A model generated the notes under the pieces. That model worked only from the letters and a program-made list of their open reading frames with translations. It did not search any database and was not told the origin of the DNA. Positions 34,457 through 45,960 of a stretch of DNA of 64,000 bases are shown in pieces. The stretch is from Kalaharituber pfeilii (Eukaryota > Ascomycota > Pezizomycetes > Pezizales > Pezizaceae), in NCBI GenBank assembly GCA_015179045.1, contig WHUZ01000011.1, positions 62,001 through 126,000 on the forward strand, written 5' to 3'. The position numbers and the translations under genes were made by a program. Position 1 is the stretch's first letter. Every line of letters starts with the position of its first letter.

Positions 34457-36061
34457 ATGTATATTCGTCGAACCGACTTGCTATTATCCTGCCTCGTCAA
34501 TATTTTCGTTGCTGCTGCAGCGTCCTTCAACCCACGATCACCTGACCCGTCACTCCTCGGCAAGCGCATTGTGGATAAGAATGGTGTGCTCTTGAACGCT
34601 ATCGGCTATGCGGAGCTTGTGGTACAAGATCATAGCTGGGCGTTGAAGAAGCGTCAAGATCAATACATAGGGTCCTGGTCTTTGCGCGCACTCACGTGCC
34701 CCGCGGACTTGAAAAACTGTGGCAAGGCAAGGGCGACGAATGCCTGCTGTACGCAGGGGACGTATTGCGTGGAGAATGTTTGGGGAGAGGTGCTGTGCTG
34801 TCCGACCAGTGAGTATATAGATGCTGTTTTCTTGAGGATATTGAGGTCTTGGGGCGCGAGGTGAGGGGAGTCAGGGTATGGTTATGTTGCTGACAGTATG
34901 CTGCAGAGGATAATTGTATTGAGACAGCGAGGTCGTTCCCGAAATGCCCGGACCTTTCCTGGTCGTTATGGAAAGGTGGGCGGGACGACTACTTCTGTTG
35001 CTTGTATGTGCCCACTGCCTCCTGAACGCTCAACGCGTCTCAAGACTCATGTATGGGCTAACATGAAAACTGAAAGGCCCGGGCTCAAAGGCTACTTGAC
35101 ACCGAATGAAGGAGGGGCATGTGGGAGTGAGGATCTAGTTTTAACGGAAGGACAATCAGTCAGCGCGTGGCCGCAGTATACCGACGGAAGTGTAAGCCCC
35201 CGCATGTGTGAGATGCCTTCTATCAGGGATGCTAACTGGACTGGAATGTAGCAACAAACGAACTCGCCAAAAACAACTTCACCTGCAGACGGTACTAGTT
35301 CAACCCCAGTCTCATCTTCAGCCCCTTCCTCTTCCTCATCCGAACCAACCCCCACTTCCTCCTCTGGTGACGATAACACAGACCCTACTGGCAATGGCAC
35401 CGCTGACAATACCCAAGACAACGATGGAAGCTCGAACGGCTCACCAAATCCCACTGGCAGCGCCAGTGACGGCGATGGTGACGACAAAGGTGACAACGGC
35501 TCCAACTCCAACTCCAAATCTACCAGCCTCTCCGTTGGTGCCATTGCCGGTATCGCGGCCGGTGGCATCATCCTCATCATCCTCGCCATCATCGGTATCA
35601 TCTTTGGCATCCGCCACGGCACCAAGAAGGGTACCCAGGCTGCCCTCGCCGCATTCCAAGCACAGCAACAACAGCAGCAGCAGCATATGCGGAATTACAG
35701 CTTCGTCGGCCACGGGAATGGAAATAGCGGCTACAATAACTATCCTCCACCCCCCGACACTCCCGGGATGGGGAGCCAAGTGGGACAAGGATACGGCGGT
35801 TATTATCCCCCGCCGCCGCAAGGAAAGGAGGGATCAGTACTGGATCAGAAAATGGTGGACCCCAGGATGTCGATGGGAGGGGGAGTAGAGTCGGACGGTA
35901 TTGCCACGCCGCAGCCACAACAACAACAAATGCCGCAGGCGCCAATCTCGCAGTGGACGCAGCAGGGCAACGAGGGGGAAGTGTACCAGGACAGGCATGA
36001 GGTGGAGGGCGACGGGTATAACCGGGCTGAGATGGAAGGGAATCAGCAGAGGAGGATGTGA
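34457..36061 (+). CDS. Cys-rich single-pass membrane protein, sensor-like, 457 aa
   Basis: A probable plasma-membrane or cell-surface protein. Exons are 34457-34808, 34907-35003, 35077-35191 and 35252-36061. Donors are GTGAGT, GTATGT and GTAAGC, acceptors CAG, AAG and TAG, with GCTAAC branch sites in the last two introns; all phases fit (1374 bases). Residues 1-23 form a signal peptide. An ectodomain (about 81-170) holds paired cysteines (C81, C88, C97/C98, C104, C114/C115, then NCIE, FPKC, FCC, GGACG). A Ser/Thr/Asn/Asp-rich stalk (about 190-280) follows, then one membrane segment (about 283-308, VGAIAGIAAGGIILIILAII), a basic stop-transfer RHGTKKG, and a cytoplasmic Gln/Pro/Gly-rich tail. 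This layout is that of fungal WSC/Mid2-like wall-stress sensors and related surface proteins, but the Cys spacing is not a WSC domain I can name. Role as a receptor or wall sensor is inferred from architecture. Confidence 0.75.
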
Positions 36062-37196
36062 TTGATGATGATGCCCCGAGTGGAACACGACGGGGCACGG
36101 CCTACGGCAATGAGATCTCATGTGTATGAGTACATGTTGGCTTTGGGAAATTGGGGGAGACAGACGAGTGACAACAAGAACCGGAATGGGAGATAGAGCG
36201 GTTGCAGACGGAGTTGGGAAATATTTCATGAAATATATCCGGGCGATTTCATAGTTGAATAACATGCCATTTGGCTTTTGGCAGCATTTTATTTTGGTGG
36301 TTTTTCTTATTCACACATTTCGAATATTTAGGGTTTTCGTTTTTTTTTCTTCTTTGTATTTGGTGTTGGTGTTGGTGTTGGTGTTGGTGTTGATGGGGAG
36401 AGGGCGGCAGCGGTGTTCCGTACATTCCAGTTAAAAGACTTTTTTTTTTTTGGTGTGGTTTCTTTTGGTACTCTCAACTGGCACCTCACTGTAGTTCTAA
36501 ACTGAAGGCACGCCCCTGATGCACTGTTTAATCGGATTCAGAATACTCACAACTGACGACAATCAGCCAGCTGAAGTATCTCCGACAAATATCATTACCC
36601 TGACGAATTCCTCACCGTGTTCACGCCCCACTTACCGAGGCCCCCTATAATACCGTATAATAATATCTTTACTGCTAGCACGTTGATACAGCTTAGTTTA
36701 CACCTCCACCAGTCCCCGAGATTTTTGCAAAACGCATAGAACAGATTGGATAATTTTTTTTTTTTCCCCTTCAAAATATACCACTACCAAAGGGGTACAT
36801 AATGTTCACCGTTGTTTTTTCATATGGAGTACTAAATAATCTTTTTTTTTGACAAATAATAAATTTATCCGCTCCATTTTTCTTACCCACAAAAACTATT
36901 CAAATATAACAAACATATGATGCTATAAACTTGTGATGATGGCTTATCGCCAAAAAAAAAAAAAAAAAAAAAAAAACCGAAATGTTACTAGTTATGCAAA
37001 TGAAACGAAAACAAAAATCCAGAGTTTGCAAAGTAAACACTGAAAGATAGGGAGAAAAATGAAAAAGGGGAAGAAGGGTAATAACAGAAAGCAAAATAAA
37101 CTGCAAACACAAAAAAAAAGCCCACAAGACCAAGATTTACAACCCACCGACAGCAAACACTCACAAATGCAATTTCCTCTCCTCTACCCCCCTCCA
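36062..37196. other. Convergent intergenic region between two genes
   Basis: It separates the 3' ends of the sensor-like gene (+) and the 409-aa gene (-). It holds a TGGTGT hexanucleotide repeat (36361-36392) and several poly(A)/poly(T) runs (for example 36951-36976). No gene. Confidence 0.5.
36361..36392 (+). repeat. TGGTGT tandem repeat
   Basis: Five units of TGGTGT plus a partial unit, downstream of the sensor-like gene. Confidence 0.8.
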
Positions 37197-38426
37197 CTAT
37201 CTCCACAAAAACCTTCTCGCAACGTCCCTCCAAACCACCTCCTCCAACAACCTCTTCACATCCCTCTCCACGTACCTTCCGCCGACCCCCGACCCAGCTC
37301 GATCATGCCCATTTTCCCATACCCTGTCCAAAATATCCCCCTCAAATCCACCCACGCAGAGCCCCGTCTCCACCCACTTCAACTCCACCGCCAACACCAT
37401 GTACCTCTCCCAGTCCGGTGGCCTTGTTCTGTCCAATTCCCTCCTATCCAGATGGCGTTCCAGGATCCTCTCGATCAGCACTCTCATGGTCAATGGGTTC
37501 GGCGGTGCGGGGTGCGGACGCCCGGCGATTAAGAATCGAGGCTGGCTTTGCGAGCGCTGGGTCAAGTCGGGATAGTTCGTTTGGACGAATTCGGCAACGG
37601 AATTATAGTCTGATCTACACTCTTTGAGTGAACGTATCAGAACATCGAGGAGTGGCCCTGAGGTGGGGACAGAGGAGGGAGTTGAAGGGGTGCTGGGTTG
37701 GTTAGTGGATCGGGAATGAGACATCATAATTCTCCGGCGCTGGTCTTGTCGTTGGCTTGAAGTCGACGCCGATGACGCTGAAAACGCCTGCGTTGACCGT
37801 GTGGGCGAAAATCTCGGCGTCCCGGTGCGATTCGTCACTCCGTGGGGATCCGACGGCGTGCCCCCCAATCTCTGTGGCCCACTAAGCGACGTCGTGATCA
37901 TCACCATCCTTCCCGTGCCCGATCCCGATCGTTGCCCCGGTCCTGAACCCACAGGCGCTAAGAATAACGGCCTCAAGCCAGATGGGGGCGCCGGCGTTGG
38001 CGTCTGCAACGGGGGCGGAAACATCGACGTCAACCCCGTCACCTCATTCCTAATCCTCTCCCGCTCCCTTTCCATCGACTCTAGTAACCGGCCCGGCGCC
38101 AAACCCACCTGGTCTGGCCCAGCAGCCGAACTTATCAGAGTGTGGGTAGACGAGGAGTTGCGAGGAGACGGGGCAGAGGTCATCGATTGGGAGATTCCCG
38201 AGAACACCGCCGGCGGAAATGACTGCGGAGGGATTAATGAATATTGTTCTTGATGGAAGTGGTACTCGCCAGCATCATCCGAGCCATTGAATTCAACGAT
38301 CTGTCGTGACGGGGGGGCGGCATTTCCGGTACTGGCATTATACGTGAATCCGGGGAATACGCCTAAGTTCGAGAACGGGAAGGGGGGGAAGTTTGGCGGG
38401 CCGCGGTTGTGATTGTCGTCCGACAT
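37197..38426 (-). CDS. 409-aa protein with an unnamed C-terminal module
   Basis: I do not recognise a named family. The single open frame starts at an ATG (38424-38426). Residues 1-255 are low complexity, rich in Pro, Ser, Gly and Gln with a basic patch near RQDQRRRIMMSHSRS, probably disordered. Residues about 259-409 form an ordered-looking module: LIRSLKECRSDYNSVAEFVQ, then QPRFLIAG, LIERILERHL, WERYMVLAVELKWVETGL, and a final DVKRLLEEVVWRDVARRF. The same motifs in the same order occur in the protein encoded at 45961-48180, about 7.5 kb away on the same strand, so the two are likely paralogues. There is no signal peptide or membrane segment. Location is probably cytoplasm or nucleus; function unknown. 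The upstream 200 bases contain a G-run and a pyrimidine tract, compatible with a promoter. Confidence 0.65.
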   Translation of the reverse strand: MSDDNHNRGPPNFPPFPFSNLGVFPGFTYNASTGNAAPPSRQIVEFNGSDDAGEYHFHQEQYSLIPPQSFPPAVFSGISQSMTSAPSPRNSSSTHTLISSAAGPDQVGLAPGRLLESMERERERIRNEVTGLTSMFPPPLQTPTPAPPSGLRPLFLAPVGSGPGQRSGSGTGRMVMITTSLSGPQRLGGTPSDPHGVTNRTGTPRFSPTRSTQAFSASSASTSSQRQDQRRRIMMSHSRSTNQPSTPSTPSSVPTSGPLLDVLIRSLKECRSDYNSVAEFVQTNYPDLTQRSQSQPRFLIAGRPHPAPPNPLTMRVLIERILERHLDRRELDRTRPPDWERYMVLAVELKWVETGLCVGGFEGDILDRVWENGHDRAGSGVGGRYVERDVKRLLEEVVWRDVARRFLWR

Positions 38427-41400
38427 GTTAAAGCTTGACTTTCAGCTGCTAGATGGACGCTAGTAGCCGTAGAACAAAGCCACCGCCCTGCAAACCTGCT
38501 TTTGAGCTCTTTCCACTTGATGCGGAGAGTAGGTAGAGGTCGGTTGCAGCGTATTGCTGCGGGGGAGGGGGGGGGGTTTGCTGAGACAGCGAATATTAGC
38601 GGCGGTGCGTCCATGGTATGAGTCGGGGAGGGGCACGGAGGAGAGTCATTTCTTGAGCTCGTCCCCCGGGAGAGGCCACTTACTTAAACCGGTTGTCTCT
38701 GTCTCTCTCACAGGCCTTCTTTCTGTTTAGGAGACCAGATCGGAGCTCAGAAGGAATGTAATGGTTGCCCTTCAGCAATTCAAAATGACTGAACCACACA
38801 CACCACGGCAACAGTAAAGGAGCGAATACCGGAAAAAGAAGCTTTGTTCGTTTGTCGTGTAAATCGGCTGAGGCGACGATGCAGCTGAATGAAGCTTCTC
38901 GATATGATATCTATTTCCTATTCCTTCAGGCGTCCTTTTCTTTTTCGTTTTCTTTTTGGTGTCTTGTTTCCCCTTCTGATGCCCTGCCGAACGGAGGATG
39001 CGTTATTGCGCACGCTGACGTTTTTGATGCTGTATGGTATCCGCAGCGCGGCACCACCAAAAAAACTATAAAGAATGCACGGGCCAGAAACGCAACCCAC
39101 GTTAGATGAAGAAGTGGATGCGCAGCTAATATATACTCTGTATTCACTTTGCCTGCGTGTTGTTATTGGTGCATGAATAGCGTTTCTGGTTTTAGGGTTG
39201 CGCTCTTTGCTGGGTGGGTGGCGGCCTCAGCAATGTGCTGTGATAACCGGCAACAGCTACTGTAGCACGAATACATGCACACACACACCGCAGCTTGCTG
39301 GCGATGGCGATAACGACGGTGATGCGCTGTGGGCCTGGAGATGGCGGGGTCTGCGGCTCGCAAGGCCTCCTACTTGCGCAAGCAATGGAGCATGCCAGTG
39401 CGCACATCATTGAATGTCTTTGTTCCTGTTACTCATAGATAGATGCCACTCGCTACTACCAACTACCTCCCATCCTCTGGTTTCCTCTGGTTACGAGAAT
39501 ACTGCTATCCCACCGGCAGTGAATATCATATCATAATCGCCACTATCATACGCATGGGGCTTGTCCGGCACAGGCTTAGCAACAACGTGAGGGGGGATGC
39601 CACCGTGACTATGAGACTTGGCAGGCAGGCTTCTTTCAAAGGACGGCCAGACGCTTAACCAGCAACAGAGACGGAAGTAAAGAAAGAAAGAGGGCGACCG
39701 GCAGAGTAAGGTAAGTAATAAGTTGCTAGAGACCAACTGAAGCCGGTAATGCTTACTGACAAGGAACAGCATTTCGGTCGAAGAGCGGGAGAGCTCAGCA
39801 GACATGTCTTACTACCGGCCATTACTTCCGGAGTGTCAAACCAGCCAATAACATGTGAGCCGGGTTTGTCTCAGCGTGATGTCGGCGTGACTTGGAGCAT
39901 CGCCGTTGTCCCCATGAACGACAACATATTGGACGAAAGGATTACAAGGAAAATATCCAGAAAAGCACCGACAAGAACACGGGGAGGACTGAGTTTGTCG
40001 AGAAAAAGCTCGATACAGTTTACAATAGCTTGGAGCAGAGGTATCCGACACCCAATCGGTGATCTTGAAAATCGGAAAGCACGCGATGACAGCACTTTGT
40101 GGGGACAAATAGCCGATGGTGGAATGGCTCGAGTGGCTTAAGCGTTATCAGGAGTCTAGTAGTGAGGATTATAGACCCATCACCAAGATCTAGAGTCAAA
40201 GGGAAACGTGTACAGTGGCTTGTGCTTGCGCTCTGCTGGTGATAGTGATTGCTGGCTGAAGATAACTTATTCCTTAATCACGATCTGATCAGGAATAGGA
40301 GTTGGGAGTTGATATTTGATACTTGATTCATGAGCCAGTCTCAATGGCCCATTGTGTAGCAGCCTAACAAATTTCTAGCAACTTTGCGAGATCAAAGGGA
40401 AGATAAATAAGAGGGACTGGCAGCCAGAGGTGCTCTTGGCAATAGGATTAGGCGGGCACCGGAGATGTTTGGTCCTAGGAAACACCCTGTCTTTGGCTAA
40501 CATGTCTCTTCCAGTTAACAATGTACCTAAATCAAGGACTATATCCGGACAGCGAAAAAACGGAACCGGACCAGGACCCAAAACGCAGAACTCTTAACAC
40601 CGCCACTGAGTTGAAGGTGCTAATGAAGGAACGTCACGGTGTCCTGGCGAGTAAGAAGCGTATCGACTCTGCAAAGCAAAGTGACTCGAATAAGGAGTTG
40701 TAAGCGTTGCTGGGAACTGTCGGCTTTAATTTTGTCTAATTGATTTCTTTTTGTCCTCCATGTTCTTAGTGTTTGCGCTCTAGCTTCTAGACGGCGTCCG
40801 CCAGGCCTACCAACAAGACGAAAGGCGTTCATTCGTTGCCATGAGATTAATAGGATAAAACCTACAGTTACGTTTGGGTAAACAAAGAATATCGTGTGAA
40901 TGAGAAACCGTCATTTATCGTGATTGTTGAGAAGGAGAGGTTTCACTTATGTTAACATATGAACGAAGTCAACGTCCCACGGGCTCACTCGCAGAATGTA
41001 CAAGTATTAACGTGGGGACTGACACGCAGTGGGAAGTCACTCCACGCTTCTTGGCACTTGAACGAGACATGGACGGCAGCAGAGTGGCAGCATATGCGCT
41101 GAGCGAGTGCTCACCTGTGCTGTGCCATGTGCCAGCTGCCAGAGGGAACCATCGAAGACAGCTGGCGCCATTCACTCACTCTCCGCCGCTGCGCTACATG
41201 ATCAATTAAATGTTGCAACCTGCGCCTCGCTGTATGCAAAGAGCTTCTATCCGAATGAAAAAAGGACTTCCCGGCGAAACCATTTCCACTTATTTTTTAA
41301 CACTTCCCTTTGACGAGTCAGTTGGTGCCATGTTTCGTAAAAACGATGCGAACACCTTGCTCAACCAATTTTTCTGTATCTCCTCCTAGCCTCCAGGTTC

Positions 41401-41848
41401 GGCATACTGGTATTCTTGGATTGTTTGCCTGCAAGTTATCGAAATGATTCTTGATAAAAGAAAACCCAGCAACCAGAAAATATACATTAGCCGTTGGCTG
41501 CAAAGATTGAGAATTTGCTAAACATTTACCAAACCGCCACCACCAGGAACAACCGTCCGACTTGCCATTTCAATGTCCCAGTATCCTAGAAATTGTGTCA
41601 GGCAACTAAGCGTTTTCTCGAGTAAATATGTCATACCTGCGGCCGTCTGAATCACGCTATTTTTGATACGAAAGAGCCCAGTCTTCAAACGACCTCTAGT
41701 GCAAGTCACTGTCATAGAACATGTGAAGAGGTAAGGAGTACTCTACATCCACGACATTACACACCGGATTACGGCCATGTTTAGAATCTTCATCCTCGTG
41801 CTTCGGATCGGCTGGTGTAACGCAATTACGGTGCTGCACGTAGGCAAC

Positions 41849-41936
41849 AATACGCGTCGTTACCCTGCCATGGCCAAGTGCTACAAGCGGGGTTATGTGA
41901 TTTAAAAAAAAAAAAAAAAAAAAAATACGCGTCGTT
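41849..41936 (+). mobile_element. Tail-only retroposon, family A, 11-13 bp duplication
   Basis: The body 41862-41903 begins ACCCTGCCATGGCCAAGTGC and ends GCGGGGTTATGTGATTT, followed by about 22 A. TACGCGTCGTT is repeated on both sides (41851-41861 and 41926-41936); counting AA shared with the tail, the duplication is 13 bp. Insert length including tail is about 64 bases. Confidence 0.8.
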
Positions 41937-42694
41937 GCATGCTGCCAGAGCTGAATAAGCGAAGAGGCTGAGGGCTGCTCCACGGCGGATGATCGAGAGC
42001 GGTGGCATTTTCTCGCAGCACTGGCTCTCTGTACTGATAATTTTAGCGAGTGAACCTCGAGTAACCTGGCAGACATGTCAGAGCGCTAACATAGCACTGA
42101 ATGCACTCACCTTCAGGCTGTCGATACAGAAACTCCACTGATTGCTCGCTGCTCGCTATTTGCTCGGAACTCCTTTGAGAGCGTCGTGGAAAGGAGAGGA
42201 AAGAGATGCTTTGCGTTGACGCGGAGTCACGAGACTAACAAGAATTCTCACAAGACGGCTAGAACTCAGCGCAACCTCGATTTGTTCTCGTGATTATTTT
42301 GATTAAAATTCTGAAAGTTGAAAATGATTTAGCTTAATCGATTTTATCAACGATCCGAAAGTGCGGGATGTCTACTGAATCTCCCGGCTCTATAGAAGCT
42401 TCTGAAGTACAGGCATCACCACCACTGCGGGGCGAGCAAGATCCCTCAGGACGATTGCTAAATCCCACTTTTCGAAAGCACGGCCAAAACCTCCAATGCG
42501 CCCAAGCCTGCTAAATCCACCTATTTTATCTTCCCCGCATATGCCTCAGAACGTTGCGCGATATGCAACGCGCGTTCAAAATAGTCAATACTTCAAAGAA
42601 AATGACAGGAAAATCATGGAAAGGTAACTACTTGAAAGCTTTGAATATATTGAATGAATTTCAATTGTAGCACAATTTTTTTCGACGAGTAGTG

Positions 42695-42738
42695 CCTTGG
42701 CCTATAGTCTCGTAACCAGACGCTGACTACCTTAGCTA
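42695..42738. repeat. Micro-insertion, 25-bp form, weak direct repeats
   Basis: 42705-42729 begins TAGTCTCGTAACCAGACG and ends CTGACTA, the same 25-base form as 24995-25019. The flanks CCTTGGCCTA and CCTTAGCTA are similar with one gap, compatible with an older duplication. Confidence 0.55.
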
Positions 42739-43376
42739 GGAATTCCCTCAGTTGTTGCATCTATCAGGTCAAATTACATAGATTGCATAGAAAATGTAAT
42801 TACACTGTAGGATATTTTCTTGGCAAAACATCCGATGACCCTTTCTTAAATTCCTCAATTCTTAGTCGTTACTGGAGATTTCTGCGAAGCTATGGTTTAG
42901 GGGTGTAAAGGCGGCTTCCGGCTATCGATAGAAATCTGAGTGTCGATTGAAGTGCTATTGCGCTCAAAAGTTCTGGAGCTGAAAACGGGGTCTTTCACTT
43001 TTCCCTGTAGCTGCAGCGAGATCTTGAGCTGCGGAAGGTATCTACTGTGATTATGAGACTACCCAAGATGGTAACCTTGGCACGCATGGAAAGGTTAAGT
43101 ACGAGCACCGACGAGTCAAGGGGACAATTCGTTTTGTTTCAAAGGACGGACAAAAGCTCAACGAACGACAGAGAGATGATTCGTCTTCCTTCACGCATGG
43201 TATTCAGTTAACGATAGTGGTGCTGCTATTTTGCCGTTTGAGGTCAACAACCGAGATCATATGATAGTAGAATCCAGTCTCTTCCTTTGAAGTGAGTTCT
43301 TATGATTGCTTGAAAGCCTCAGCAAACGAAAGATTAACAATTGACTTATGCCGGCAGGAATCATCTGCACAACAAA

Positions 43377-43828
43377 ATGTCTTTCCGACGTACTATTCTG
43401 ATGTTACTCAAGTGTCAACTAAGCTAAAGCTGTGACGCAGGTCTTGCAAGTTTCTCCAGGACCGATGCCGGTATCGGTACCATCATGACTTCGGTCACAG
43501 TCGTCGCCGTGGGTGTGGCTGCCGTATGGGACAGTCGTACCGGCTGGAACTATGCTTTCAATTCATTGGATGACAAGATAACAAAGCTGGGGGAAAAGTT
43601 AATTTGCATTTTAAAAAGATGGAAGAAAGAGTTGATGCAGTCGAAGAAAAACTTGACGCAGTCGTGAAGTTGTCATACCTTCAGATGCGAGCAATGGCCG
43701 GAAATAAGGCTCCGTTGCATGACTATCTTAAGCAGGTTGAAACCTGTAATGGCAAGGACCGAGAGATAGACAGGGTGGGTGAGGGAGTCTGTCCCTTAAC
43801 CAACGAATCACCATTGATTGAAGCTTAG
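43377..43828 (+). pseudogene. Small coiled-coil protein gene with one-base frame break
   Basis: The ATG at 43377 opens a short exon (MSFR) to 43389. A 51-base intron (43390-43440, GTACTA...GACGCAG) leads in phase into exon 2, which reads through LASFSRTDAGIGTIM, a hydrophobic TVVAVGVAAVW segment and then FNSLDDKITKL. At the GGGGG run near 43586-43590 the sensible frame changes: the downstream frame continues as a heptad coiled coil (HFKKMEERVDAVEEKLDAVV) and ends at 43828. One base missing from the G-run explains this. It could be a real mutation or a sequencing error at a homopolymer. The product would be about 130 aa, perhaps membrane-anchored with a coiled coil; no family recognised. I see no intron that would bridge the break. 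Confidence 0.5.
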
Positions 43829-44071
43829 AATACTGTAGGTTCTCTCCAAAGATACAAGAGGACCTCATGACATAACATTTGACTATTGACGGTGGTCGAG
43901 GTTTGTTCTTCCTTTTTGCTCCCTTCTGCCGGATGAATGAATTGGTGACTTTTTTCTTTGTTTTTCTCTTTAGACCGCTAGGGTAATTAGCATTTGCAGG
44001 CTTACACGGAAACGAATTGAAAATATTCAGATGGCATTCTCTACTTGTGGTTAATTGTTTTACTAGAAGTC

Positions 44072-44105
<34 letters not shown>

Positions 44106-44123
44106 CATTTGTATCAGGAGACA

Positions 44124-44167
44124 CTCATTATTGTTCTCGTGCCCAGATTCTGAGAACAACTAATTAT
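44124..44167. repeat. Micro-insertion, 28-bp hairpin form
   Basis: The insert 44132-44159 starts TGTTCTCGTGCCCAGA and ends TGAGAACAA, so it has a 7-bp inverted repeat TGTTCTC/GAGAACA. The flanks CTCATTAT and CTAATTAT agree at 7 of 8 positions. Confidence 0.55.
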
Positions 44168-44784
44168 CAAAGATTCGTTTATCGTCATTAGCGCAGTGAC
44201 GGGTAGCGGACTTATCCCTTTGTGTGGTTTGTTAGAGTATCGTGGATTATGAATTAAATCAGGAAGGAGATCAGATCAGTTGAGGAAAAGAGAAGACTCT
44301 AATTAAGATCAACCAGACTAAATTAAGATTGTGAGCGAACCGGGTAGCGGCGCGGAGCCATTTCTATGATTACCCTCTGGCGCTGGGGCACATGGCACAA
44401 CTGAAAGACTCGGAAAGAACGAAAGTGAGATTCTTCGTAAGACAACTAGAACTGTTTTCAAGTTCTAGAAGCGCAATCAGGTCGCCACCGGAAGACGAGC
44501 CGGACCCATTGGTGGATTTCATGAGATGGACAGAAAGATGACGGCGGGAAATATTTTGGTGACGATATGGTTTGATATTGTCGTTATTTGTTCTATTTTA
44601 TTATCTTTCTTTATCTCCTATGTGGGCCGTTGTTCTATCATACCTTGGCCATTGAGACTACTGCCACCTATCAACTCTCATCTCCTACTCCTGATCAGAT
44701 CGCAATCGAAGAAATAAGTTCACTGGCACCACCACCACGAATGCAAGCACCTTTCTGATGCTTCCTCATATTCAGCCGCATCAG

Positions 44785-44819
44785 CGTCTTGGCCTGGTTA
44801 CGAGACTACGTCTTGGCCT
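44785..44819. repeat. Micro-insertion (13 bp) with perfect 11-bp direct repeats
   Basis: GGTTACGAGACTA (44796-44808) lies between two exact copies of CGTCTTGGCCT (44785-44795 and 44809-44819). The insert is the 19-bp hairpin form lacking its first six bases. Confidence 0.7.
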
Positions 44820-45960
44820 CGTGCACGCAGAACAATCGGCCACCAACCAATCCTTACTCCGTACTTAGACTTCATTGAGGGCGAACAGCAACGGCGATTG
44901 AGAAGCGGGTTGCGTGAGCTTAGCATCCCAACCAATCCTCCCCAACCCTTGATGAAAAGTGTCAGAGAATAATTACAATTGCTAGGTACCTTGTTTGCCA
45001 ATTTGCATTACGTCATTCATAAATATACGAAGCTTTCAAAGGGCTTTGCCGCTCTCTTCACAAAAGTATATTGTCACGGTCGCTCTGAGTATATCAATCT
45101 ATCAAAAAAGAGACCATCCCCTCTCTCACCATAACAAAAACCAACTCTCCAATCACGTACATGTACGCAATCCTCAATCCCCTATTCCACAACTTCTGCA
45201 ATCGCACTAGTACTCACTTGCGTACGTCCATTCAAAAAAACAACAATAGAAATTCCCCCAATTCAAATAATCAACTAGCCGAAAACCTTTCAAAAGAAAT
45301 CGAGTCCATTGAAGTTAAATGCTAATGCCTGTAGCCGGGTACTTGCTTAAGCGCATCCCCATTTCTCCACGTCCTTTTAGTAACCACGAACAGTATGATA
45401 TCATATAGCTTAACATACAAGCATTGCTAGTGCTTAACGTACAGTAAGCAGGCTTCTTGGCATTGAGCCATTCTCAACAAACTCATGGCGCAACTACCAG
45501 CTCAGCCACTATTACCGCACTGCTCTATCATTTGCTAAAAAATCAAAAATTCCCAAAATTAAAAAAAGAAAAAATACCCTTGGTGAAAATTCAAATTTCC
45601 TTTTCCCTCTTTGCGTCCCTCTCAATATCTTTACCCTCAGCTGAAACTAACCCACAAAAAGAAATAAAAACTTTCCCAACAACATCATATGGGATCAAAA
45701 CAAGAACAAAAAATTAGAAAAACTCTCCAAAATTGAAATAAACAAATTCAAATACCCAGCTTACTCCGATCCAGCTGGCTGCAAAAACTGACAAACTCAT
45801 GTGTACCCTTGTCCTCGCGTTACATTTTAAACCGCAAACCCACCTCCCATGTTCTTTCAACCGCTCCTCTCGTGGCCCACCCAGATCAATTGTGCTACAA
45901 CCCATCTTCCAATCGTTTCATTCGTATACCAATTATCTTCCTGTGCATTCCTTTCAGGCC

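Larger units (their letters stand above)
38427..43376. other. No confident gene
   Basis: Frames up to 130 codons (39749-40141, +) without recognisable features. It contains the family A retroposon at 41849-41936 and the micro-insertion at 42695-42738. A partial resemblance to the micro-insertion hairpin (CTGGTTACGAGAATA) occurs at about 39488-39503. Confidence 0.4.
43829..45960. other. No gene recognised
   Basis: Short frames only. It contains a 31-base poly(T) run (44075-44105) and two micro-insertions (44124-44167 and 44785-44819). The last part is the 3' flank of the 739-aa gene. Confidence 0.45.

Noticed and set aside
39749..40141. 130-codon frame
   Set aside because: No domain, signal or splice support; overlapped by comparable frames on the other strand.
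31831..43068. Extra TAGTCTC / ATGAGACTAC matches (31831, 31933, 32405, 33101, 43057)
   Set aside because: TAGTCTC alone is expected about eight times in this window by chance; these lack clean flanking duplications, though the shared ATGAGACTAC is slightly more than expected.
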